Source: Sinonovacula constricta
Taxonomy: Eukaryota > Mollusca > Bivalvia > Cardiida > Solecurtidae
Length of the DNA: 64,000 nucleotides
Assembly: GCA_007844125.1 (NCBI GenBank)
Contig: CM017568.1
Location: forward strand, 3,568,547 to 3,632,546
Direction of reading: 5' to 3'
Part shown: one piece after another, positions 38,741 through 50,496 of the stretch
Numbering within the stretch: position 1 is the stretch's first letter
Layout of the letters: each line of letters opens with the position of its first letter
Program-made: the position numbers and the translations under genes
The notes under the pieces: model-generated
The model's database searches: none
The model's input: only the letters and a program-made list of their open reading frames with translations
What the model was told of the DNA's origin: nothing

Positions 38741-41395
38741 CGTCAGTTATGGTGTTTTCTTCCATGCTATGACCACAAGCCGAAAAATTATTACGGTTTA
38801 CACAACTATTTCGACAGTGTGCATTTTTTCATTAATATTGGGCCACAAAAGATGTTCTTTTTTTTTTTAATTTTGCCTTTTTAGTTTGTCGAAACCATGT
38901 ACTCGATAATAAATCAGACAACAATGCCTACATAAATTCGTTTGTTGTTCTTGTTCAACTTAGCTAAACCACGTTATTGACATTATTAAATCCATTGCAC
39001 TATCAGTAAGGAACATAGTAACATTGAGGAATTTGCCCCCAAAAGCAAACCCAGTCTTCCCCCCATCACAATGTGGCTCTAAACTTTTTAATTTTTATTT
39101 TGTTTAATGGTTTATTTTTATCGAGTTATTTCAAACGTAAGTGTTCGTATATTTTATTACTATTATTGACCCCAACAACACTTTCACCCTTCATGTTCCA
39201 ATTAATTATCGTAACCTCATTTTATATTCTATCTTATCAACATTTTGAATATCTGCATGTATTTTTTAGTTTCATTGATCAAACGGACAGGAAGTTCGTC
39301 AACAATTTGTCGTTCTTTTAACCGTTCATAAAACTATTAAAATGAAAGGACAATCTTTACTTTTGTAAAATAAATTAGTCATATTAATATCTGCTTAACA
39401 AAATTATTATCAATATTCCATGCAAGAAATATTTAGATAATAATGACAGCATGCTGTGTTGGAACTGAGGCTCTCGAGTACGATAGGCCAGCATATAATC
39501 AATAGACCATAAAGTCTACAGTGCAGCCGGTCATAATTGCTGTTCGATTTTGTTAACAAAAGACATGTAGAAGAAGTTGCTTTCTTAACTGAAGTTGTAC
39601 ACAACAGCAATACATAGAAAATAACCACTTCCTTAATGGCCATGTTTCCTGGCGAATTGAAGTTGATGAAACTATCTTGATAGAGGACCACAGAATAAAA
39701 ATGTATGCCAATTATCAACTTATATCATGTAGTTTCCAACAAGATTTTAAAAGTTATACTTTATATCCATATATAGACAATGGCCACAAATCAGGTGGCT
39801 ATGTTTTGCCATATTAAGGCATTATTCTGACTAAATCGTTGTATAACACGTTAAGTCCGTTTTGATTCATGGAGGCATAGGAAACAGCCCTGTGAACAGC
39901 AAGTGACCTCTGGCCTGGAGATTGGGTCAATGTTATGAAGTTAAACGTCCATCAGATACAAAGTTTAGCTGATGTTAAATATACTGTGTGTACATTTTTT
40001 TGCAGAACGAAGAAAGACATGACCTTTAAGAACTTGAAAGCTCTCAAAACATAACGGGGGTGGGGGGGGGGGGGGGTAATTTTTTCCCAAAAATCCTCCG
40101 TAGTGTCAATCGTTTTCAGGAATTACGACGATTCTATTGTTAGTATCGATGACTTTGACCTGTATGACCCCAAGGACAAACCAGGACTCCTCTTCATCCT
40201 AAAACTTCAAACCATTATCAAATTAGTTTATAAGCCTGATCATAGCTGAACTTATTCAATAACCACGTTCTAGGCTGTCCGTCATTATACTAACAAGTTA
40301 CAGCAATCATTATACTAACACGTTATAGCAATGTTAATCTCGTTGTTATAACCAACAGGACTATTAACAGGTAATGTAAATTCGCGACAACTGTAAATGT
40401 CTAGGGCATGTGTTAAACAAGGTAATGGGTTAAACATGTGCAAGGCAACATGAACTTTTAATGTTGGTTTATCTATCCACCGGACTTATCAGTAAATATA
40501 CATACTGGTAGATAAACACGACCGTTCTAGATAAAGTATAACTGTGTATCACGTTTTTTTTTTTCTTTCTTTCAGAACATAGACTGTACAGTTAAAAACC
40601 CGATTCACGATCTGTACACATTGACTGTAAATTAGCAGCTTAGTACAATTTGCACTTTTTTTATAATTAAATTATGATCGAATCAGTTAAGAGTTTGGTT
40701 CGAATTGATAGTATTCATTTTAGCTGCATTAATTGCCTTTTATGGATTCATAGGTCCGGATCAATGATTAAATTACCTCAAATAAAGCCTACCCGACTAA
40801 TAACCTTTATAATCAAGGCTTAAACAATGTGTTTCAACACTACCTTAACAAGTAACAGCATATTTTGTCCAATTTCATACATACTAACATGTAAAAGGGG
40901 AAAAAATTGATAGGTTCTGTTTAATTTGATACATAAATAAATACTGTTCTTTACTTTCATGTATTTATTGTTCCATCCAGCCAATAAATTTTATATAATT
41001 AGCAGCATGTACACAGGGATTTATAAATTATGGATTCCATATCCATAATAGCAAAAAAATAAATGGTATAATCAGAAATATGACGAGTGCAGTTTGTTTG
41101 ACGACTGTAATACAGTATCCAAACAAGCTTCCTTAATCTAAAAATTTTATTAGAACTTCAGAAAATGAGGAAAGTCTGATGTCTACAGCAATGTTCGTAG
41201 ATGTTTGGTTTTTGTTGGGTATTTAGTCCCACAAAATGAATTTCCACCAATAGTATGACTGCAATGATATTTTCGATGATTATTTTAACCAAATCAAGAT
41301 AACGAGCAATCATAAAACCAGCACAATAGAATTCCAAGTACCAATAGTATTCCAAGTACAAATATTATTCCAAGTACAAATGCGGCAAGAATATC
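38741..41395. other. Intergenic sequence, no gene seen
   Basis: Only short unrelated ORFs occur here, with a poly-G tract at about 40058-40077. I found no exon with matching phases on either strand. Confidence 0.45.
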
Positions 41396-41399
41396 TTTT

Positions 41400-42020
41400 A
41401 GTCACGGGGAAGCCAAGTGAGTTACTCTACTTTATCCCTTGCCTATTCAGCCAAGTGAGTGACTATTGTTTATCCTTTGCTCACGAGGAAGCCAAGTGAG
41501 TGACTATTGTTTATCCTTTGCTCACGAGGAAGCCAAGTGAGTGACTATTGTTTATCCTTTGCTCACGAGGAAGCCAAGTGACTATTGTTTATCCTTTGCT
41601 CACGAGGAAGCCACGTGAGTGACTATTGTTTATCCTTGCTCATGAGGAAGCCAAGTGAGTTACTCTACTTTATCCCTTGCCTATGCAGCCAAGTGAGTGA
41701 CTATTGTTTATCCTTTGCTCACGAGGAAACCAAGTGAGTGACTACTGTTTGTCCATTGCTCACGAGAAAACCAAGTGACTACTGTTTGTCCCTTGCTCAT
41801 GAGGAAACCAAGTGAGTGACTATTGTTTATCCTTTGCTCACGAGGAAACCAAGTGAGTGACTACTGTTTGTCCCTTGCTCACCAGGAAACCAAGTGACTA
41901 TTGTTTGTCCCTTGCTCACGAGGAAACCAAGTGAGTGACTATTGTTTATCCCTTGGTCTTGAGCAAGCCGAATAACTATAGTTTATCCCTCGGTCATGAG
42001 GAAGCAGAGTGAGTTACTAT
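41400..42020. repeat. Minisatellite of about 41-bp units
   Basis: GAAGCCAAGTGAGTGACTAT with TGTTTATCCTTTGCTCACG recurs about 15 times. Some units lack GTGA, and others are diverged toward the right end. Confidence 0.9.
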
Positions 42021-42029
42021 TAGTTTCTG

Positions 42030-44400
42030 GTTTATTTTGATTAATATGCGACTGAACACGGATTGATCTCAGGTGACCAGATTGCAATTTTGACATTCAA
42101 ATCATTCCCTAAGGCATCTGGATGGAAGTGTTTTTGAAATGAGCAATATTATACTATGATTGGTTTATCTATACTGTTTATATGCTGCCTGATGCCAAAC
42201 TAGTAACAGAAACAAAATTTGTTACTTTAAAGGTGGTATCCGAAAGTTTGGACCAGACTTTTCTGTCTCTCAAAGAACCAAATAAGTTATTGTTACCTGA
42301 AAAGATGTCCTACATCACTCATCATCACAAACAGGTATTTCCTATCTAAGCCACGCTGCACAATATCTATTTTTAAACTAAGAAAACCATGTGACCCATA
42401 ACTTTATACAATTATTTGGGTAATCTGCTCCAACTGGTGATGTCTATTTTTAGCAGAAATCACAATAACTGCTTAGTTACAATTTTAGAAAGAATGGGCA
42501 TGTACAACAATTTATTTCATGATAACTACAGTCTTACAATAAGTCATTGTTCAAAATCATCTTCTGTCACACTTAGGTTTACTCTTTTTGCAGAAATTAT
42601 GCCCCAATTTCCCCTGTCTGGTTTATGTGTGTTTGATGAAGACAACTGTTGGATACCACCTTTAATTGTATTTTCCTTTTCGTTAAAAACAGTAACACAA
42701 ATAATAATATTAAAAACAAAAAGTATATAAATGGGCATAAAACACATATTGTCAAATAAAAAAAAAAGAAATAAAAAAGGGAAGAAAGTGGCACTTTTGT
42801 TGCAGTAGCAAATGAATTTCAATTAGTGGCTCAGATATAACATGAGATGTATCAATGTACACAGAAAGTTGTTTGTAATCTGGAAAATCAGACAACTACA
42901 CAACTACATAATCAACTTATTACTGGCGAATAAGTTAAAAAAAAATGAAAACAAGTTTTAAAAGTTATACACAGTATATGAGCATGTATGCATCTATTGT
43001 CAACAGAGAAAATTGTAACAACACCAGTCTACACCAAAATTGGCAAAGACGTTTTTAAACACCAACAATTATAATTACAATGCCATTAAAAGTGAATAAC
43101 AACTTTTTGTTGTGTAACAGACAACTTGTAAATAGAAAAGTGTGCGGATACTGTTACAAGAAAATTTTAAAACACAAACTTGAATAGTAATTCATATGTA
43201 TAAATCTCTTCCTACGACACAAATATCAGTATATCACTAATTGCATTGATGGATGTAACAGCCCCATTAGAAGGCCATCTAAGTCCTCAAAAATAATCTT
43301 TTGTAAACAATGCTTGTTTTTGCACTTAATATTTTTAATTCATTTATTCAAATATGTTAAAAAAATATAGTAAAACATGATAAATATACTGTTCATGTTA
43401 TTGGCATCTTATACAATTGTCTTTATTGTTTTAATATCTGTCAGTTGTATGAATACAGTAACTCATCGTAACAATTGTCAATTAAACTGCACAGACCTAA
43501 AATCATTGACCATAATGTAATAACAATAATGAGATCAACATTAGGTTAACATTAACAAAATGTAAAGGTCAACATGACACAAGTCAAATTATATTTATCC
43601 CACTAATGCATTTATAGGTCCTATCTGGCAGATGTCATTGACTCAACCCCTACCATACTAAAGGTGAATATATCTGAATAAGTATGTATTAAGTTATTTA
43701 ACTGTATTCATTTAATCACTGTAGAAAATTCAGCTGAACTGAAACTACAGTACAAGATCAACCTTAGCCTGATCAGAATGTGCTTGGCAGACTTGGAGTT
43801 TGATGTTAAAATGTAACAATTACTTTTTTTAAGTATTACATGCAAAAGCAACAGCAGGACATTTTTTTTAATTTAGCAATAACTAAAAAATGACTAAACG
43901 TACTTGAAACCCTATAACCAACAAATTAGAAAAATGTATCCAAACAAGTTGTTTTGTAAGAAAAATATGTCATAAACAGCATTAGTGGTTACTATTTTTA
44001 GTTTCTCAAGCATCCAACTTAAATCAACTGAATCATCAAATATTGTTAGCTATCTTTTTATTAGAACTTTTAACCACATACATGTATATGCCATGGGCCG
44101 TTATTTGATTTGATTTTCAGTTATAGTTACGGTGATAGTTACGGTGAAGAAACATGTCCTATATGTATTTTTTTTTTAAAGTATTTAAATGAGAAAATCA
44201 CATATAAGCTGCTAATAAAACACAATGAAATGAAATTGGTTATCCCAGTTAAACTGAGTTTGAGTCATTACTTAGACTTTTAGAATGGCTAGTGAGTAGG
44301 GGCTGATTCTCTTATTCAAAAAAAAGATCATGACAGTTGAGTAAAATAATATTCTAAGGCATTCTTATGAAAATGAGCATGGATGACATTCCACTGTTGA
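42030..44400. other. AT-rich sequence, no gene seen; right part is probable PPP1R15 3' UTR
   Basis: No coding segment is visible. On the minus strand, sequence directly left of 44411 would be the 3' UTR of PPP1R15. A minus-strand AATAAA (TTTATT on +) occurs near 44056. Confidence 0.4.
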
Positions 44401-44410
44401 CTGGTGGATG

Positions 44411-44633
44411 TCACAAGGCGTTCTTGTTATATCGTTGATTGAACACAGTCTCTCGGTGAACTGGGTCCAGGACTGGATCCAGAGTTCTCTGCAGGTCTGT
44501 TATTCTCCGCTGAAAGCGCCCTCTATCTCTGGCATATTCTTCCCAGGGCCCCTTTCTGGCAGCCTGATAAGCATGGGACCATGTGACCATGGGATGTACA
44601 GGTAGCGAGGTGGTCAGCACTGGCAAAGTGAAC
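44411..44633 (-). CDS. PPP1R15: PPP1R15 exon 2, PP1/eIF2alpha-binding core
   Basis: The acceptor CTCCCCAATGCAG precedes GTTCACTTT, which completes the KVHF motif in the frame set by exon 1. That frame soon diverges (ATCTSHGHMV), while the +1 frame carries the unmistakable VHPMVTWSHAYQAARKGPW, EEYARDRGRFQRRI and DPVHRETVFNQR, ending at TAA (44411-44413). One base too many, about the T in ACC-T-GTA near 44593, explains both. Confidence 0.85.
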
Positions 44634-47229
44634 CTGCATTGGGGAGAAAAATGTATATGTTTACGATACATATAAGCCATGTTTCTCACACTATTATATG
44701 AACTGATAAATGACGGCCCTCTTACATCTGTTATATAATGTATATACTGGCATATTGTTATCCCTATTATAGTAGGGAACCAGCAATAGTAAATTTATGC
44801 TATAGTCCAACTTCATCTGTATTACCCAACATCAGTTGAAATACCTCAATCACATTTATGTTTTAGACAAGATTAGGCTATTACTACTAAGATAATCACT
44901 ACTGTCATTATGATTGGTACTGGTTCAAACAAAAAAATTATGACCAGTTGTTCAAGCAGTCTCTTTTGATAAAATAATTTTAAAAAAGTTAAATGAAGGT
45001 GGTAGACATGGATGAACTATTTATATTTTACCCCAAAGATACCAAAGTACATCTAAAGTCTAAGTTGTTACTAAAAATGACAAATGACTTCCTACAGTTT
45101 TTGTTAGAAGATTTGACAAATTTCATTTTTCTTTATATTTAATTATTTAATATAAAAATCCAATGTTTCTGTTCAGTGGTAATGTGCAAAACTCATTGCA
45201 TAATTTTTTATTTCATTTCTTTTAATTAAGCTGTCAGTTAAGTATTCAATAAATTAAATTAACAAATTAAGTTTCACTAATCCGTGTCCAATTATCTACA
45301 GACATTAGTACCTTCTTATCTGAGTTCCTTTTTCTTGACTGTTTTGGACTCATGGCAAGATTAACCTTCCAAGATAGATTAATATCATCAAGGTGACTTG
45401 AAGTTGTTGAAGGTATCTCTTGAGAGTTAACAAGTGAGCAAGTGATTTGAAAGTTAACAGGGCACATTATATCAGACATCCAATTCTGTGACTCGTCAAA
45501 TCCATCTACAAAGTCCTCTCCATCACACTTCAAAATCACTGCTGTCTGACCAATCAGAACTACTGTTGTGTAAATCACTGTCAAACTCAATGTCACTAGA
45601 ATCATGAGAGGGCTCTAATCCAAGAATGAATGCAATACTGTTGTTACTGCTTTTTGAATTATCTGGGGTTGATGTAGTAGCTATCGAAACAACCTTTTTC
45701 CGCAAACTCTTTTTCTTATCTTGGTTTTCGTTCGCATCACCTTCCTTCTGCTGTTTTTTATGTCGTCTTCGTTTTTTGGAAGAGGGTCGGCTCTTTTTTG
45801 ACATGTTTCGAACATACAGGACAGAAATATTTCCTTGACATTGCTTTGAATTCTCTACATCTGAGACGTTACTGTCAGTGTCTTTATTTGCTTGATGAAG
45901 CAGTGTTTTATCACAGCAACTATTCTCTGTAACTAACATGCTCCTACTGGCTTTGTCTGTTTCATTTGCAGAAACAGCGATATCACATTGACTAGAAATC
46001 TCCACATTTTCTTCTTTTTTTACAGTTGGATCTCTTTCAATACTAAACCAATTATGAAGTGACGAAGACAATGGTTCTTCTTCTTCAGAACAATTGTCAT
46101 CAAGTTTAATAGAGATTGGAATGCACTTAAAATCACTGTTAACATGATCAAACCAGTCTTTTACATCATCTTCACCTATAATGCTTTTTTCATCAACATC
46201 TTTAACTTGGTTACATTTTACATCCATGTCTTCAATTTTCTTGCTTAAAACAGCATTTATTCCATCAACCTTCTGGTTATTTACAATGTTGCGGTCTTCA
46301 ACTTTCCTGCTAAAATTTGTTTTATTTTTATTCATGGCAGATGTACCAAGTGGAATGTTTAAACCATCACCATCTGCTTCGCTAATCTGATCTGTTTTAA
46401 TAACATCTATTTGAGTCAATTGTTTTTCAGGCATTTTTGTCTTTTCTTGAACAACCACAAAATCTTTCAAACTTTCTGAATCTTTTAATTTTTCTCTCCC
46501 ATGCTGAGACTCTTTACATTCTTTTCTCAAATGAGGTATTTCAGGGCTAACACTTCGTGACTGATGACACTGCTTGCTCTTCATGAGAAGTCGAGCATTA
46601 TACGGCGTGAGACAAGGATCAATCAAAACAGACCCATTCCTAATGCATTTAATATGAGGAGGTTTGTAGGGCTCATACTTTGTAGTTGAAGCGGAAGCCT
46701 TTATGTCAGGAGATGAAAGTGAGGTATTAGCCAGTCTGCCTTTTAATGCATCCATGATGCAATAAGACAAGGCAGAACTCATAACCGGGGCTTGGTTATT
46801 CACTGGCATACTCGTTGTTACTTCACTGGGAAAGGGAACAGAGGTTTTATCACACACTGAAGGCGATCCAAACTTATTCAAATAATTCAAAACTGATCTT
46901 CCCCCGACTTTTCTTGCTAAAGTGTTTGCTGACGTATACTGGCAAATTTCACTCAAATATGCACCAGCTGTATTTACGTATGAAGTTGCAGTGTCAAAAA
47001 CATTGTTCCTTTTCATACCAGAACATGAAATGTTGCTCTTTGGACGTGCTTCACAGGACTTGCACATGGTTATTTTTTGTTGTGTATATTGTTTAGTAGA
47101 ATAGTTGTCTTCACCAGAACTGTCAAGTCTTACAAAATTTGGCCTAAAATTTGGCTGATACACTCTTTCCTTCGGAATGTTTTTCTGCGAGGGGCGGTTA
47201 AGGTCACGCCTCACACTAGGTGAACTCAT
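44411..47229 (-). CDS. PPP1R15: Protein phosphatase 1 regulatory subunit 15 (GADD34/CReP homologue), two exons
   Basis: PPP1R15 proteins recruit the PP1 catalytic subunit, with G-actin, to dephosphorylate eIF2alpha and end the integrated stress response. Exon 1 (47229-45312) encodes a long, mostly disordered N-terminal part, basic near KKRRRHKKQ and acidic near DSSDIEFDSD. Exon 2 (44633-44411) encodes the conserved core. The join AAG|GTTCAC creates KKVHF, the RVxF-type PP1 docking motif; it is followed by MVTWSHAYQAARKGPWEE and ARDRGRFQRRI, the family signature for eIF2alpha and actin binding. Two one-base excesses break the frame: near 45525 (after SSDFEV) and in exon 2 between KVHF and VHPMV (about 44593). 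Allowing for both, every phase agrees and the protein would be about 712 residues. Confidence 0.88.
45312..47229 (-). CDS. PPP1R15: PPP1R15 exon 1
   Basis: It opens at an ATG with A at -3 and reads 568 codons to TGA (45523-45525). The +1 frame then continues DGEDFVDGFDESQNWMSDIM and on through CPVNFQITCS and HLDDINLSW to NSDKK, where the donor AAG|GTACTA lies in phase 0. The acidic run before the TGA and the DGEDF run after it look like one region, so a one-base shift is inferred there. Possible translated upstream sequence lies at 47288-47509. Confidence 0.85.
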
Positions 47230-47287
47230 AATAAGCTAATTACGCCATAACTGAATCCTGACACGGGTAATCGTTAATATTTTTTTC

Positions 47288-47509
47288 TTACTGTTGATGG
47301 TTTAAAAATACAGATGGTCGGTATAAAGCAGTTAATGAATGTCCAACGTGGGAAAACCGCCACTTTTTCTTACACCATACTGCCTCGGCAAATTCGCAAT
47401 TTCTTCGCCAAGTGTAACATCCACACTCTTCTTCAGTAACGTTGAACCGATCCTCGATCAAAGATTCACAAATTGATGTCGCCAATATATCCATAATGAA
47501 TATGTTCAC
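47288..47509 (-). CDS. Possible upstream ORF or 5' exon of PPP1R15
   Basis: A 73-codon ORF (starting MNIFIMDIL) ends 58 bases before the PPP1R15 start, on the same strand. Translation of vertebrate GADD34 and CReP is controlled by upstream ORFs, though shorter ones. The ORF contains many Cys and Trp, so it could instead be unrelated coding sequence. A donor-like CA|GTAAGA lies at its end. Confidence 0.3.
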   Translation of the reverse strand: MNIFIMDILATSICESLIEDRFNVTEEECGCYTWRRNCEFAEAVWCKKKWRFSHVGHSLTALYRPSVFLNHQQ

Positions 47510-47812
47510 TTCAGTCTTAACGTATACCCATTGCTATTTTCGTTGTCATGTTTTCTTGTTCTTAGTTTTGGAAAATGAGGAAGTAGGGCGGATAACGACG
47601 GAAGTTTAAACAAAAAAATAGTCCATCAAATTACAACGACGTTGCTTGCCATGGTTGTAAGACATATCTTTAAGTCATACTTGAAAACATTATTATTTTA
47701 AGGTTTTATTTCAATGAAACATTTCACAGGTGATTAGTGATGTGAGTGTCAAACCACAAAGGCAATTTTCGTGCGCATTAATACAAACAATTGATGTGAA
47801 GGTCATTTTACT

Positions 47813-47821
47813 ATTGCATCA
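47813..47821 (-). promoter_or_regulatory. Possible ATF4/CHOP (CARE) site
   Basis: ATTGCATCA is the reverse of TGATGCAAT, the C/EBP-ATF response element. It lies about 590 bases upstream of the PPP1R15 start. Vertebrate GADD34 is an ATF4/CHOP target. A single 9-base match can arise by chance. Confidence 0.3.
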
Positions 47822-47903
47822 GGCTGATTCACATAGGGGGAGTGAGATAATCTATTTTAAGAAACTTTTTTTTCAAGCGTAATTTGCATAACTCACGGCT
47901 TAC

Positions 47904-47927
47904 CCCCCCCCCCCCCCCCCCCCCCAA
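47904..47927. repeat. Poly-C tract
   Basis: An uninterrupted run of more than 20 C. Similar C or G runs occur at 37334-37354 and 40058-40077. Confidence 0.95.
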
Positions 47928-48775
47928 CTTACTTTACTTTACTATTAAGGAATGAAAAAGTGGGAAATAGCCCACAACCGCAACAATGGGATTTGTCGCG
48001 ATTAAAAAATTGAACGTGTAACTCTCTTCACCAGCTCGGAATGGGTCGATAGTGACGCTGTACGTATATATAGGCTATATATTGTATATATATATAAACA
48101 TTTATATGATTGAGGAACGCGAGAGATATCATCGTTTGTGTCATTAACCTAGGCCCAGCTGCGGGTTCTCAAACAAGACTGTGGTAAAGTCAAGCTAAAC
48201 ATTTTAAATCACTTGTATCATTTCATGTCTCACAATAGTAATTCTACAGAAAACTAGCATCCAAAGGTCCCAAACTATTTAATGCTTGATACAAAGCACA
48301 AAAATATGAAGAATTACGTAGAAAACCGTTTCATTTAAATAAAGAAAATAATGTGCACAATTATAAAAATATATTGATATAATTTTACAGATGAAAAGGT
48401 CAAAATTCCTGAAGCTATTTTTTAAAATTCCCAATATAATTGATTTCACGCCCTGACCACAACCACTGCTAAGCATATTAGCTAGGCGCATATATGTATT
48501 TGAACAGCAGTTTTGTTCTTTTTACAATGAAACATTTTTGTGTAATTGAATGGGGCCTATAACTGGCTACATGTTTCCCCTAAGTAACTGTGAATAGGTC
48601 AAATTTAGGGTCTGGATCCGCCCCTGATTCGGTGGCAAAAGGTAATTACCGTTACAAGACATTAAATGTTAAATAAATCTAATATTGAAAAAGTTCTTTT
48701 AAATTCTCCGACTGCATTTAAAACTTTGTATGTTTAATGTTATACATGAATAATTTCATCTTACTTACTAAAATT
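47928..48775. other. Intergenic sequence, no gene seen
   Basis: Short ORFs only, between the PPP1R15 upstream region and the LINE 3' end. Confidence 0.45.
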
Positions 48776-48779
48776 GAAG

Positions 48780-50005
48780 ATACAGAACAGAACAGAACAG
48801 AAAGTTTATTTGGTAAACAACGGCCATCGGCCCAAAATACATAGCATATATAATAACATATACAAAGTTATGAAGTTATGAGTTGTGTCATTATAAATGA
48901 ATAAAAATCATATGGTTTCAATTGCATTGATAAGATGGTAGATATAAATACATGTAGATACATTTTAAATTACATTCGTATGTTGTGATGATAATAGATT
49001 GTAGAAATCTTGTATATCAGTTCCATTTATATGCCAAATAAACAAGAAGGAACGTCTTAAATCATTGTATTAAGCATGTGATTTGACAGTCGAAATCTTG
49101 ACAAAGCAAATTTGTACTTTATATTTATATCTAATGTTAAATATGTCTCAACATTCAATAGACTCTTAAAGGAGGAATAATGATGACATCTATCAGAGTT
49201 ATTTACAGCTGTATGCCAATCATTTTTACAACTATCAATAACCCTCTGTCTTAATAAGCGTACAAATTGGTTTATGTTACCAACAGTCTGACTAATACAA
49301 ACAAAGCCCAAATTATATTTATACAAAAGATTCCTTATCTTTGTTGCCAAACACAATCTACCAACATCGGCTAGTGACTTGAGCATAATGTAACATTGTT
49401 TTGGATATCTTTACAAAGGCATTTGAAGTAGGGTACACCAGTATTTAATACAACTAGTATAATAGGTGACACAGAGAGGTAATCGTCCACATTATCCATA
49501 CATGTATTACTTGTTCTGCGAACATGAAGAAGATTCCGACAAAATTTGATATGAAAAGGATTCTATAGTGTCAACATATTCATATCCCCAAATTTGAGAA
49601 GCATAACATAGAATTAGTTTAACCATTGAATCAAAAATTTAAAAAAACCCCTCAAAAATCGGAAAGTAACCAAATGATTTTGGTATGATTTTATTGCAAA
49701 GAGAGACATCTGAGCCCGAGATGTCAACTTTAAGTGAGCAGCATTCCATTATAATTTAGGAGTAAATAAAAGACCCATATATTTATACAATGATGTAATA
49801 TTAATGGTTTGATTGCGGGAAGTCCAGCGTTCATACCTACTTAAGGGACCACCATTACGAAATACAATTATTTCAGTTTTATCCAAGTTGATTTCCATTT
49901 CAGTACTTATACAAAATGTGTCAATAACATAAATTGTTGCTGAAGTTTGACAACAGTCTCTGCACAATTTGCAACTTCATTTGCGAACATCAGACATATT
50001 ATATC
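48780..50005 (-). mobile_element. Non-LTR retrotransposon, 3' half (RT C-terminal part and 3' end)
   Basis: Minus-strand pieces match the last third of a CR1/L2-like LINE ORF2: NLDKTEIIVFRNGG and SLYKYMGLLFTPKL (RT thumb region, about 49880-49750), then NDWHTAVNNSDRCHHYSSFK and NVETYL (49240-49100). The catalytic FADD motif reads FANE (49976-49987), so both catalytic Asp are lost. The 3' end is a TTCTGT repeat near 48785. Several frameshifts are present. Confidence 0.8.
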
Positions 50006-50421
50006 TAGGGATGTAAATCGAATCCCAAAACGATATTCGAATATTCGTAACGTGTATTCGAATCATATTCGAATATTCGGAACGCATTTATATCATAGTG
50101 ACACATAACACGGTAATTCATTACATTCAATGTGTTTTTTAATTGTAAAATGTTTATTTCTGGCCACAATTTACATTGCTAGCCTTACTTAATGCAGAAG
50201 CGGCGGTAGATTTATGATTTTAGCATAGCATTTATTTTAAAACGACGATTAATTTTCTTCTTTTTGAAATACAAACGGCAATATTTTCAATCCGCCATTA
50301 TCCTGTTTATAGTGAAGGACCAGACGGGGTGTTTCTTTACTTGGTCAGCGGTAATTTGCAAGAAAATACTGTCAGTGAAGAATGCCAGTAAATGCGTTAA
50401 CAATGTCATTGTTACTTAACA

Positions 50422-50496
<75 letters not shown>

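Noticed and set aside
42544..42822. Two overlapping minus ORFs rich in Phe and Leu
   Set aside because: Low-complexity A/T-rich sequence translated; no conserved motif, several frames open.
44411..44689. Start of PPP1R15 exon 2 at the ATG at 44689
   Set aside because: The acceptor at 44634-44635 and the KVHF join to exon 1 show that sequence before 44633 is intron.
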